From Hymenobacter sp. YC55 (lineage in GTDB: Bacteria; Bacteroidota; Bacteroidia; Cytophagales; Hymenobacteraceae), in assembly GCF_029433095.1 (NCBI RefSeq), contig NZ_JARNTX010000001.1, positions 1,302,001-1,366,000 on the forward strand: a DNA stretch of 64,000 nucleotides, in the 5' to 3' direction. The number at the start of each line of letters is the position of its first letter. Position 1 is the first letter of the stretch. A program made the translations under genes and the position numbers. The notes beneath the pieces were generated by a model. That model ran no database searches, was not told the origin of the DNA, and saw only the letters and a list, made by a program, of their open reading frames with translations. This document shows positions 24,879 through 33,050 of the stretch, piece after piece.

Positions 24879-26237
24879 ATGATACCATCCCCGACCCAAT
24901 CCCCGCCCGCGCCACCAGTCGATACCTCCACCATGGGCAAATACCGGTGGACCATCTGCGCGCTGGTGTTTTTCGCCACTACGGTTAACTACCTCGACCG
25001 GGCCGTTATCTCGCTGCTCAAGCCTTACTTAGAGACGGAGTTCAAGTGGAATTCTGCCGACTACGCCAACATCGAAATAGCTTTCAAGATGGCGTATTCG
25101 TTTGGCATGTTGGGAGTGGGCCGGGTTATCGACAAGCTGGGCACGAAGATGGGCTATGCTATATCCACTTTCTTGTGGAGTTTGGCGGCCATCGGGCACG
25201 CTTTTGTGAGCAGCACCTTTGGGTTTAGTGTAGCGCGTGCTTTCCTAGGCGTAACGGAAGCCGGCAACTTCCCGGCGGCCATCAAAACTACAGCCGAGTG
25301 GTTTCCGCAACGGGAGCGGGCATTGGCTACTGGTATCTTCAATTCGGGTTCCAACGTGGGCGCCATCATTGCCCCACTCACCGTGCCACTCATTGCCGAA
25401 ACGATAGGGTGGAAGTGGGCCTTCGTTATCACCGGCGCGCTGGGTTTTGTCTGGCTGGTTTTGTGGTTTATTTACTACGAAGTGCCAGCTCGACACGCAC
25501 GCCTTTCTAAAGCGGAGTTCGATTACATCCATAGTGATGTAGACGATCTGGCCGCCGTAGCCGTCGAGACCAAGCCGAAAGTCTCCTGGTTTAAGCTTCT
25601 GACCTTCCGGCAGACGTGGGCCTTCGTGCTGGGTAAATTCCTCACCGACCCTATCTGGTGGTTCTACCTGTTCTGGTTGCCCGACTTCCTCAACAAGCAG
25701 TATGGTCTTAAAGGCACTGACGTAGCCTTTCCGGTAGCGCTGGTGTACGTGCTGTCCAGCATTGGCAGCGTAGGCGGCGGCTGGATACCATTGAACTTCA
25801 TGAAGAGCGGTATGGTACCGTTCAAAGCTCGTAAAATGGCCATGCTGCTCATTGCGCTCTGCGTATTCCCGATTGTGTTTGCGCAGCGCTTAGGACAAGT
25901 GAATATGTGGCTGGCCGTTATTGTAATTGGCATTGCCGCTGCTGCTCACCAAGCCTGGAGTGCCAACATCTTCACAACCGTGTCTGATATGTTCCCGAAG
26001 CGGGCCGTAGCCTCAGTGACGGGCATTGGCGGCATGGCTGGGGGCTTGGGCGGCATCCTGCTAACTGCTTTGGTGCAGAAACGCATGTTTGTGTACTATG
26101 AAAGCATCAACCAGCTGGATAAGGCCTACTTCATCATGTTCCTGATTTGCGGTGGCGCCTACCTCACTGCCTGGCTTCTGATGCAGATACTGGTGCCTAA
26201 GATGAAGCTCATAAACTTAGATAATCCGGAGCAGTAG
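24879..26237 (+). CDS. MFS hexuronate transporter (ExuT-like, ACS family)
   Basis: A 452-residue inner-membrane carrier with 12 predicted spans. The MGKYRWTICALVFFATTVNYLDRAVISLLKP stretch at the N-terminus, RAFLGVTEAGNFPAAIKTTAEWFPQRERALATGIFNSGSNVGAI in spans 4-5 and IWWFYLFWLPDFL in span 7 are the fingerprints of anion:cation symporter family members such as ExuT. It imports galacturonate or glucuronate with protons. Met19 (24933) is another possible start. It closes the catabolic gene group, after eda, and is followed by a GC hairpin. Confidence 0.93.
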   Translation: MIPSPTQSPPAPPVDTSTMGKYRWTICALVFFATTVNYLDRAVISLLKPYLETEFKWNSADYANIEIAFKMAYSFGMLGVGRVIDKLGTKMGYAISTFLWSLAAIGHAFVSSTFGFSVARAFLGVTEAGNFPAAIKTTAEWFPQRERALATGIFNSGSNVGAIIAPLTVPLIAETIGWKWAFVITGALGFVWLVLWFIYYEVPARHARLSKAEFDYIHSDVDDLAAVAVETKPKVSWFKLLTFRQTWAFVLGKFLTDPIWWFYLFWLPDFLNKQYGLKGTDVAFPVALVYVLSSIGSVGGGWIPLNFMKSGMVPFKARKMAMLLIALCVFPIVFAQRLGQVNMWLAVIVIGIAAAAHQAWSANIFTTVSDMFPKRAVASVTGIGGMAGGLGGILLTALVQKRMFVYYESINQLDKAYFIMFLICGGAYLTAWLLMQILVPKMKLINLDNPEQ

Positions 26238-26315
26238 AGTACAGGATGAAGCCAAGAAGTAACTGGCTTTTCTTTACATAGAAGCTTCCATTTAGACTTC
26301 GAATTTCTTCTAATT

Positions 26316-26335
26316 CGCCCGGCTTTTGCCGGGCG
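26316..26335 (+). terminator. GC-rich hairpin after exuT-like gene
   Basis: CGCCCGGC (26316-26323), loop TTTT, GCCGGGCG (26328-26335). It lies 79 bp after one stop and 16 bp before the next ATG, without a T run; either a terminator or a leader structure. Confidence 0.5.
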
Positions 26336-26351
26336 CTACTTCCTTACTGCC

Positions 26352-26825
26352 ATGAAAAAACTGTCGTTTCTTCTGACGCTACTACTTTTTGTACTACCCG
26401 CCATGAGCTTCGCCCAAAACGCCAAGGATGCGGCAGCGGCCAAAGAAGTGGAAGCGCTAGAACGTCAGCGCTTCGAGGCGCAGGTGAAAAAAGACTACGC
26501 CGTGCTGGAAAAGGTATTCGGCGCAGACCTGGTCTATACGCACTCCAACGGCAAGCAGAACAACAAGACTGAGTATATCCAGTCGATTCGGGAAGGCAAA
26601 AGCGTGTATGATAAGATAGACGTGGAAGCGTTGAACGTGCGCGCCTACAACGACGGCAAGACGGCCGTGGTCAATGGTACCATCACCATCTACCAACCCA
26701 ACAAGCCCGACGGCACGCCCAACGTTGCACACCTCAAGTACGTGGTAGTGCAGGTAAAGGACCCGAAGAAAGGCTGGCAAGTAGTGCTCTGGCAGTCCCA
26801 GAAGCAGCCTGAAGTAAAGAGCTAG
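26352..26825 (+). CDS. Exported SnoaL/NTF2-like (DUF4440) protein
   Basis: A 157-residue protein with a signal peptide (residues 1-21, ending SFAQ). The mature part is a single NTF2-like cone fold of the DUF4440 type: the N-terminal helix with EVEALERQRFEAQVKKDYAVLEKVFGADLVYTHSNGK, then IQSIREGKSVYDKIDVEALNVR, a strand pair with TAVVNGTITIYQ and the final WQVVLWQSQ. Family members bind small molecules; many are non-catalytic. Its place between the uronate transporter and fbp does not fix a function, and a role in carbohydrate use is only a guess. Confidence 0.8.
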   Translation: MKKLSFLLTLLLFVLPAMSFAQNAKDAAAAKEVEALERQRFEAQVKKDYAVLEKVFGADLVYTHSNGKQNNKTEYIQSIREGKSVYDKIDVEALNVRAYNDGKTAVVNGTITIYQPNKPDGTPNVAHLKYVVVQVKDPKKGWQVVLWQSQKQPEVKS

Positions 26826-26880
26826 TGCTCTTTGCTAGCCTCACGCGCATATAGTTGTCTTTGCGCGTTGAGTGCTTCAT

Positions 26881-26946
26881 CTAGAGCGTTTTAGCTCTAG
26901 TTTCCCCATGTACTAAGCCCCTAATGTCTCCCCTCTTGCGGAGGGG
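26881..26946 (+). terminator. Two short hairpins before fbp
   Basis: CTAGAGC-GTTTTA-GCTCTAG (26881-26900) followed by TTT looks like a terminator for the DUF4440 gene. Next to it CCCCTC-TTGCG-GAGGGG (26930-26946) is a second small stem, 48 bp before the fbp ATG. Confidence 0.5.
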
Positions 26947-26993
26947 CTGGGGTAGCTCTGTCCAAATTTTTACCTATTAGCATCTCCTGTTCC

Positions 26994-28034
26994 ATGAGTA
27001 TCAATCAGGAAAATACCCTGGCTCAGCCGGTTGGCATCACGCTGGAGCGCTACATCATGCGCGCACAGGCAGAATTCCCGTTTGCCACGGGCGAGTTGTC
27101 GCAGCTGTTGCGTGATTTGGCGCTGGCGGGCAAAATTGTGCACCGAGATGTTAACCGAGCTGGGTTGGCAGATATTACTGGCGGCCTAGGAACGCAAAAC
27201 GTACAAGGCGAGCAGCAAAAGCGGCTGGATATGGAAGCGCATATTCGGTTTGTGCGAGCCCTGAAAAATGGCCGCGAAGCGTGCGCCATTCTATCGGAAG
27301 AAGAAGCGGAAATCATTCACATCGACAACGATTCCGGCAACTACGTGGTAGCTATGGACCCGCTAGACGGCTCCTCCAACATCGACGTGAACGTGAGCAT
27401 AGGCACGCTGTTCAGCATCTACCGCCGCGTGACGCCAGTCGGGACGAAAGCTACGGCAGCAGATTTCCTACAAGGCGGGCGGCGGCAGGTGGCGGCAGGT
27501 TATATCCTGTATGGCTCCAGCACCATGTTCGTGTACACCACCGGGCACGGCGTGATGGGCTTCACCTACGAACAGTCGTTGGGTGAGTTCTTCCTCTCGC
27601 ACCCCGATATTCGCATTCCGCAAGACGGCCGCATCTTCTCCTGCAACGAAGGCTACTGGTTTGATTACCCGGAATCCATCCGGACTTTCCTGATGGACTG
27701 CAAACGCAAGGAGTACTCGGGGCGCTACATCGGGTCGTTGGTAGCCGACTACCACCGCAACTTATTCAATGGCGGCATCTACCTCTATCCGCCCACCAGC
27801 AAAAATCCGCGCGGTAAGCTGCGCTTGCTTTACGAGTGCTACCCCTTGGCCATGCTCATCGAGCAGGCCGGCGGCCAGGCCGTGGTGTCGGCCAATGAGC
27901 CCATCCTTGATGTAGCGCCTACCGAATTGCACCAGCGCACGCCCATCTTCATTGGTTCCACCGAAATGGTGCGCACGCTATTCTCCGCCGAATCAGTGTT
28001 GGCATCAGCTAGCGAGTTAGAGGCTACTTCTTGA
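26994..28034 (+). CDS. fbp: Class 1 fructose-1,6-bisphosphatase
   Basis: A 346-residue cytoplasmic enzyme that hydrolyses fructose-1,6-bisphosphate to fructose-6-phosphate, the committed step of gluconeogenesis. The metal/phosphate motif VAMDPLDGSSNIDVNVSIGTLFSIYRR and the later GKLRLLYECYPLAMLIEQAGG are the class 1 signatures; length fits. Growth on uronic acids yields pyruvate and triose phosphate only, so cells must make hexose phosphates by this enzyme; its place after the pectin genes agrees with that. A 168-bp gap suggests its own promoter. Confidence 0.96.
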   Translation: MSINQENTLAQPVGITLERYIMRAQAEFPFATGELSQLLRDLALAGKIVHRDVNRAGLADITGGLGTQNVQGEQQKRLDMEAHIRFVRALKNGREACAILSEEEAEIIHIDNDSGNYVVAMDPLDGSSNIDVNVSIGTLFSIYRRVTPVGTKATAADFLQGGRRQVAAGYILYGSSTMFVYTTGHGVMGFTYEQSLGEFFLSHPDIRIPQDGRIFSCNEGYWFDYPESIRTFLMDCKRKEYSGRYIGSLVADYHRNLFNGGIYLYPPTSKNPRGKLRLLYECYPLAMLIEQAGGQAVVSANEPILDVAPTELHQRTPIFIGSTEMVRTLFSAESVLASASELEATS

Positions 28035-28073
28035 ATCGAAACAGCAATTACAGGGCTCTTTACTTGACTCAAA

Positions 28074-28099
28074 ACAGCTTTCAGCTACCAGAAAGCTGT
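28074..28099 (+). terminator. Hairpin after fbp
   Basis: ACAGCTTTC (28074-28082) / GAAAGCTGT (28091-28099), 9 bp perfect, loop 8 nt, 39 bp after the stop. No T run. Confidence 0.4.
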
Positions 28100-28169
28100 C
28101 CTCTATGCCTGAAAAATACCCAAGCGGGTACGCAGGCTTCCGACCTATCCACTTCCAAATTCCCCTTCC

Positions 28170-29525
28170 ATGAACTCAACTCAACACGACACTTCTCGAC
28201 GGGATTTTCTACAAAAGTCGATGCTTGCTACGGCCGGCCTCATGACGCCGCTGCCCTTGTCGGTATTTGGTGCCGCCGGGCCAGCCAAGCGGCGCGTTGC
28301 TATGGTGGGTACCGGCCACCGCGGTAGCGGCATGTGGGGCACTCAACTACTCGAAGAGCACCGCGACGTTATCGAGTTTGTGGGCCTCTGCGATAAAAAC
28401 AAAGGCCGGGCCGAAACGGCCAAGAAAATGATGGGCGTCTCGTGCCCTACCTACACGGACTTCGAGACGATGATGCGCAAAGCCAAGCCCGAAATTCTGA
28501 TTGTGACCACCGTGGATGCCACCCACGACCAGTTCATTATCAAGGGTATGGAAATGGGCGCCAACATTGTGTCGGAAAAGCCCATGACCACCGACGAAAC
28601 CAAGTGCCAAGCCATTCTGGATGCCGAAAAGCGGACGGGCAAGAAAGTGACGGTCACATTCAACTACCGTTATTCGCCCCACCGCCAGAAGATCTACGAC
28701 TTGCTCCGCAAAGACACCATCGGTAAGATTACATCGGTTGATTTTCACTGGTACCTCGACAACCGCCACGGCGCCGACTATTTCCGGCGCTGGCACCGCC
28801 TGACCGAGAACAGTGGCTCGCTGTGGGTGCACAAAGCCAGTCACCATTTTGACCTACTGAACTGGTGGCTGGAGTCGGAGCCCGAGACGGTGTATGCTAA
28901 GGCAGCACTAGAGAACTACGGCAAAAACGGCCCGTTCCGCTTCAGCAATTGCCGGCCGTGCCCGCACAAAGACAAGTGCGCCTACTACTGGGATATGACC
29001 AAAGATGCTCGTTTGATGGCGCTGTACGCCCAAAACGAGCAGTACGACGGCTACTTGCGCGATGGCTGCGTGTACAAGGAAGACGTAAACATCTACGACA
29101 AGATGGCGGCTACCATTGGCTACGCCAACGGAGCGCAAGTCAGCTACTCGCTCACGGCGTATTCTCCATATGAGGGCTACCGCATTGCCTTCAATGGCAC
29201 CAAAGGTCGCATTGACGCCTGGATCAAGGAATCGGGCGAGATGAAAATGGAGCCCTACGACGAAATTATGGTGTCGCATAATTTCGGTAAGGTGGAGTAC
29301 ATCCAGGTGCCCCAAGCCGAAGGCCACGGCGGCGGCGACAAGCTCTTGCGGGCGCAGTTGTTCCGGCACCCCGAAGCAGCAGACACCTACCGCCAAGCTG
29401 CTGGTAGCCGCGACGGGGCCATGGCCATTCTGGTAGGTATTGCGGCCCGCAAAAGCGTAGCCAGTGGTCAGCCGGTGCGTATTGCCGATCTAACTGATCT
29501 TAAGCCAGTCGCCGTTAAGGCCTAA
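28170..29525 (+). CDS. Tat-exported Gfo/Idh/MocA family oxidoreductase
   Basis: A 451-residue NAD(P)-dependent sugar-type oxidoreductase. The N-terminus has a twin-arginine signal (TSRRDFLQKSMLATAGLM). The Rossmann domain begins at RVAMVGTGHRGSGMWG (about residue 41), with EKPMTTDETKCQAIL holding the catalytic-type Lys of the EKP motif; the C-terminal domain has WHRLTENSGSLWVHKASHHFDLLNWWL. A cysteine set CRPCPHKDKC in the middle (about residues 263-272, C-x2-C-x5-C) could bind a metal. The substrate is unknown; exported members act on sugars or glycosides outside the cytoplasm, with tightly bound cofactor. It has its own terminator. Confidence 0.9.
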   Translation: MNSTQHDTSRRDFLQKSMLATAGLMTPLPLSVFGAAGPAKRRVAMVGTGHRGSGMWGTQLLEEHRDVIEFVGLCDKNKGRAETAKKMMGVSCPTYTDFETMMRKAKPEILIVTTVDATHDQFIIKGMEMGANIVSEKPMTTDETKCQAILDAEKRTGKKVTVTFNYRYSPHRQKIYDLLRKDTIGKITSVDFHWYLDNRHGADYFRRWHRLTENSGSLWVHKASHHFDLLNWWLESEPETVYAKAALENYGKNGPFRFSNCRPCPHKDKCAYYWDMTKDARLMALYAQNEQYDGYLRDGCVYKEDVNIYDKMAATIGYANGAQVSYSLTAYSPYEGYRIAFNGTKGRIDAWIKESGEMKMEPYDEIMVSHNFGKVEYIQVPQAEGHGGGDKLLRAQLFRHPEAADTYRQAAGSRDGAMAILVGIAARKSVASGQPVRIADLTDLKPVAVKA

Positions 29526-29543
29526 AGGTTTTTGCAACTTGGG

Positions 29544-29583
29544 TGGCCCTACGAACCGTATTGCGGGGTTTGTAGGGCCATTT
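29544..29583 (+). terminator. Terminator after Gfo/Idh gene
   Basis: TGGCCCTAC (29544-29552) / GTAGGGCCA (29572-29580), followed by TTTCGTGTT, 18 bp after the stop. Confidence 0.7.
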
Positions 29584-29689
29584 CGTGTTAATTTCTGTTT
29601 GCTTTAAGTGCGAGTATTGCCGAATCAATTTATTTCACCCTTTGAGAGCAGCGTTGTGTTCAACTTTCCAGCCTGTTCCTTTCTTCCTC

Positions 29690-31228
29690 ATGTCTAAGAT
29701 CATTTCGCCCCAAGTGGAGTTCGGCGGTTTGCTGAACCAGATGAAAGCTGTTACACCAGAGGCTTTTTCGCCGGATGGTAAGATTCTAAACCTCATGGAA
29801 GGGCGGTGGCAAGAAACGGGTAAGCCCCGCGAATTCACCTCACCTATTGATGGTACGTCGCTGGGCTGGATGCCTATGCTGAACCGCGAAACGGCGCTTC
29901 GGGCCGTAGAATTTGCCAAAGCCGAAGCCACTGCTTGGGCTGCCACCGACCTCGACGAGCGCAAAAGCCGCGTGCAGGACTGCCTCAACCAGCTCCGCGA
30001 GCAAGTAGAGCTGACTGGTAAGCTCATCATGTGGGAAATCGGCAAAACCTACAAGCTTGGCTTCACCGACATCGACCGTGCTATTGAAGGCGTGCAGTGG
30101 TACGTCGACAATATCGAAGACATGTTGGGCCAGCGCAAGCCGCTCGGGCTAGTGAGCAATATTGCCTCCTGGAACTACCCGATGTCGGTGCTGCTGCACG
30201 CCGTGCTGGTGCAGGCCCTGGCTGGCAACTCGGTCATTGCCAAAACGCCTACCGACGGCGGGTTCATTTCGTTGAGCTTAACCTTTGCTATTGCCCGTCG
30301 TTGCGGCTTGCCCGTGACGCTGGTAAGTGGTTCGGGGGGCGAGCTAAGCGACGTGCTCGTGAAGCACGATGCCATCGACTGCCTCAGCTTCGTGGGGGGC
30401 CGCTACAACGGCCGCAACATTGCCGACGCCCTGAGTTCGGTGCACAAGCGCTACATGCTGGAAATGGAAGGCGTGAACACCTATGGTATCTGGAACTACT
30501 CGGACTGGGCTGGCTTAGCCGATCAACTCAAGAAGGGCTACGACTACGGTAAGCAGCGCTGCACAGCCTACGTGCGCTTCGTGGTGGAGCGTCGTTTGTT
30601 CCCGCAATTCTTGGAAACCTATTGGGAGGCAATTCGCAGCTTGAAAGTAGGCAACCCCACCCTGGTCGATAACCCCGGCGACGCGCTGCCCGACTTGGCA
30701 TTTGGCCCCGTTATCAACGCCACGCAAGCGCAGGAGTTAGACCGGCTCTATGCCAACGCGCTGCAAACCGGTGCTACCCCCATCTACGAAGGCAAACTCG
30801 ATGATAACCTGTTTTTGCCCGGCCAAGACCGTTCGGCCTACCGCGCCCCTCGGGCGCTTGTGAACCTGCCTCGTCAGAGCGAGCTATACTTCAAAGAACC
30901 TTTCGGTCCTATCGACAGCATTGTGCTCGTTGACCGAGTGGAAGAGCTGGTAGGGGAGATGAACATCAGCAACGGCGCCCTTGTGGCCGCCGTAGCTTCC
31001 GACGACCAAAAATGGGCCGCACGCACCGCTAAGGAAGTGCGCGCCTTTAAAGTAGGCCTCAACAAACTCCGCTCGCGTGGCGACCGGGACGAGGTTTTCG
31101 GTGGCCTGGGCGAATCCTGGAAAGGAGCTTTCGTAGGCGGAGCGCTCTTAGTAGAAGCCGTGACGGAAGGCAACAAGCCGGTGCTCGGAAACTACCCAGA
31201 GGCGCTGCTGTTGCCCGAGAAAATCTAG
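29690..31228 (+). CDS. Aldehyde dehydrogenase family protein
   Basis: A 512-residue NAD(P)-dependent aldehyde dehydrogenase. The start is ATG 29690 (MSKIISPQVEFGG); the open frame extends 35 codons further upstream but that stretch has no domain and overlaps the promoter region. Catalytic Cys lies in KQRCTAYVRFVVE and the general-base Glu in MLEMEGVN; the nucleotide segment is SNIASWNYPMSVLLHAVLVQALAGNSVIAKTP. The ELGGK and FTGS motifs of common ALDHs are altered (EMEGV, FVGGRYNG), so this is a distinct subfamily and the substrate cannot be given. It stands alone, between two hairpins. Confidence 0.88.
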   Translation: MSKIISPQVEFGGLLNQMKAVTPEAFSPDGKILNLMEGRWQETGKPREFTSPIDGTSLGWMPMLNRETALRAVEFAKAEATAWAATDLDERKSRVQDCLNQLREQVELTGKLIMWEIGKTYKLGFTDIDRAIEGVQWYVDNIEDMLGQRKPLGLVSNIASWNYPMSVLLHAVLVQALAGNSVIAKTPTDGGFISLSLTFAIARRCGLPVTLVSGSGGELSDVLVKHDAIDCLSFVGGRYNGRNIADALSSVHKRYMLEMEGVNTYGIWNYSDWAGLADQLKKGYDYGKQRCTAYVRFVVERRLFPQFLETYWEAIRSLKVGNPTLVDNPGDALPDLAFGPVINATQAQELDRLYANALQTGATPIYEGKLDDNLFLPGQDRSAYRAPRALVNLPRQSELYFKEPFGPIDSIVLVDRVEELVGEMNISNGALVAAVASDDQKWAARTAKEVRAFKVGLNKLRSRGDRDEVFGGLGESWKGAFVGGALLVEAVTEGNKPVLGNYPEALLLPEKI

Positions 31229-31260
31229 CCGAAGCCTAATTGAATTGAATGATAAACGCG

Positions 31261-31332
31261 AAGCGCTGCTTCACAACTTGCGAAACGACGACGCGCCAGC
31301 GGAATCGTTTCGCAAGTTGTGAAGCAGCGCTT
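31261..31332. terminator. 28-bp perfect inverted repeat between convergent genes
   Basis: Arms 31261-31288 and 31305-31332 are perfectly complementary over 28 bp (left arm starts AAGCGCTGCTTCACAACTTG), loop 16 nt. It lies 32 bp after the ALDH stop and just before the stop of the opposite gene. Its outer part, CGAAGCGCTGCTTC (31259-31272), is itself a palindrome also seen near kdgK. Confidence 0.7.
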
Positions 31333-31336
31333 TATG

Positions 31337-31882
31337 TTATGCATGCTCGGCAGTGGCCTTAAACTCAAAAGTGCGTAGTAGTTCCCACGGTCCATTCCGG
31401 TAAGCCCACAGATGCAAGGCCGTGCCGGTAGCCTCGAAAGGCTGAAAGCTAGCTGCTAGCTCCTGGTGCAAAGCACGCGCTACTGCCGGATCTACCTTGT
31501 TTTGGACTGTTACATGCGGGTTAAGTTTTTGCTGGTCTTGGGGCGTAAGGTGGGCCTGCCAAGCAGTCTGGAGCGCCCGGTGCAACACTTGCAGGGGCGG
31601 GCATTCCAGCGTGTAGGCCACACCGCGCCCTAAGAATCGCACCCCCGATACTGCCAGCGTTAAGGGCGCTTGCACGGCTGCTAGTTCTGCTAAGTGTTCT
31701 GTAATAGCAGCGTATTCAGCCCCCGGTAAGTGGTGAAACAGCGTAAGGTGGGCCGCCAGAAAATTGCGTTCCGAGGGGAAATGTTGCTTGCGCAGCTCAT
31801 CGAAAAACTGTTGCGCCTCAGTATCGAGGGCCAGTGTCAGAATGAGGGCAGTGTGGGCAGTGACAAGGGGAGAAGTAGGCAT
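31337..31882 (-). CDS. 2H phosphoesterase / 2'-5' RNA ligase family protein
   Basis: About 181 residues from ATG 31882 (MPTSPLVTAHTALILTLALD); the frame is open to 31963 without family-like sequence. Two H-x-T-x motifs define the 2H superfamily: HLTLFHHL in the N-terminal half and HVTVQNKV in the C-terminal half, about 90 residues apart. Members act on 2',3'-cyclic or 2'-5' phosphodiester bonds in RNA or nucleotides. The cellular substrate is not known, and the single gene gives no hint. The stop lies 5 bp from the 28-bp inverted repeat. Confidence 0.85.
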   Translation of the reverse strand: MPTSPLVTAHTALILTLALDTEAQQFFDELRKQHFPSERNFLAAHLTLFHHLPGAEYAAITEHLAELAAVQAPLTLAVSGVRFLGRGVAYTLECPPLQVLHRALQTAWQAHLTPQDQQKLNPHVTVQNKVDPAVARALHQELAASFQPFEATGTALHLWAYRNGPWELLRTFEFKATAEHA

Positions 31883-31985
31883 CCAAGAGAATACCCTATT
31901 TGCTGCTGTGGAGTTGCCGCTCTTTTCGGGTGCGTGAGATGCAGAAGCATTTAACAGGCACAAATAGGCTCTTTCTACCAGTAGC

Positions 31986-32981
31986 TTATTTCAGAGCTTC
32001 GATTTCGGAAACTAGTTCCTCTTCGGTTATGGCCCGCAGCGTAGGCCTGAACTGCTGGTTAGCTGCTATAGTTGCGGTTTGCTTGCCGAAGTATAGCTGG
32101 TTGCCATCGTGGTGCAGCACCACTGCTGTTATCGAGTAACCTACCGGGACACCGTATTCGTGGAAAACGTCACCGGATACATAATTTAAGTTGGGCATCA
32201 GCACCGAATTGAGTGTGTTAAACACCAGAAACGTTCGGGTATTTGAGTTGTTGACAGCCGGCTTATCAATAGTAACTCGAACCACTGTAGTAGGGGTAGC
32301 CGTTACAAATCGGTCACAGTTAATCCAGTTCAACCCTTGCAGATTGTAGTTATAAACGCCGAAACTTAACCGAACCCAAGAACCACTTGCAGGTGTACCT
32401 GGAGTAGTCGTTTGCGTGAAAATACGAGTGGTTGTATCCTGCGCTTGAACGGGGAGAGAAGTCCAAGAGCCAACTTGCTGCGAATTAACACTATCGGGTT
32501 GGGCCATAAATAGGCGCATTCCCTCAGATGTACTTAAGTTGCGTGGGGCTGTTGTAAGCACAATCAGGCTAGAGTTGCTAGATAATTGCAGCGGCTGATT
32601 ATCCTGCTTGAATGTGATGTTGAACATGCCACCCGACTCCAGCAATCGTCTACCGGATGCAGTAGGGGTATGAGTGAAAATCATCTCACCCCGATTTGTT
32701 ATTTCGCGTACCTGCACCTGTACCGGACTAGTAGAAAGACGACCACCATCAATACGTACTAGGTCAGCTGGCACGTAAATTTGATAGCCTGCCGCCGTTT
32801 TAATGTTAGAGGATGTGCCTGGTAATATCGAGAACTGCTGTACCGGAACTTCATGCTTGGCAATAAGAGTGGCAAGCGCGCTGACGGATGGTTCGATGCA
32901 ATCAATTACATCCGCCTCTTTTTTACAGCTGCCTAATAGGAGCAGGGCAGCGGCCAGCAAGGAAAGGGCATACGATTTCAT
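31986..32981 (-). CDS. Hypothetical lipoprotein
   Basis: A 331-residue protein with a lipobox LLGSC (Cys19), so anchored in the periplasm or at the outer surface. The mature part is beta-rich and has a stretch AGYQIYVPADLVRIDGG, then VQVQVREITNRGEMIFTHTPTASGRRLLESGGMFNITF, a pattern I associate with large Bacteroidota surface proteins of unknown role (a ...SGGM... segment after a repeated strand). No catalytic motif is seen. It is downstream of the sigma factor/beta-barrel pair on the same strand, with a 69-bp gap, and may be in the same transcript. Confidence 0.75.
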   Translation of the reverse strand: MKSYALSLLAAALLLLGSCKKEADVIDCIEPSVSALATLIAKHEVPVQQFSILPGTSSNIKTAAGYQIYVPADLVRIDGGRLSTSPVQVQVREITNRGEMIFTHTPTASGRRLLESGGMFNITFKQDNQPLQLSSNSSLIVLTTAPRNLSTSEGMRLFMAQPDSVNSQQVGSWTSLPVQAQDTTTRIFTQTTTPGTPASGSWVRLSFGVYNYNLQGLNWINCDRFVTATPTTVVRVTIDKPAVNNSNTRTFLVFNTLNSVLMPNLNYVSGDVFHEYGVPVGYSITAVVLHHDGNQLYFGKQTATIAANQQFRPTLRAITEEELVSEIEALK

Positions 32982-33050
32982 AATAAGTAGCAGAGAAAGG
33001 CGAAAAAATTAAACCTGCGGGTAGCCAGCCGGTGGCCAGTCGGGGTGGCA

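Noticed and set aside
24363-24899. 178-codon minus frame across eda
   Set aside because: Antisense shadow of the aldolase gene and its downstream gap.
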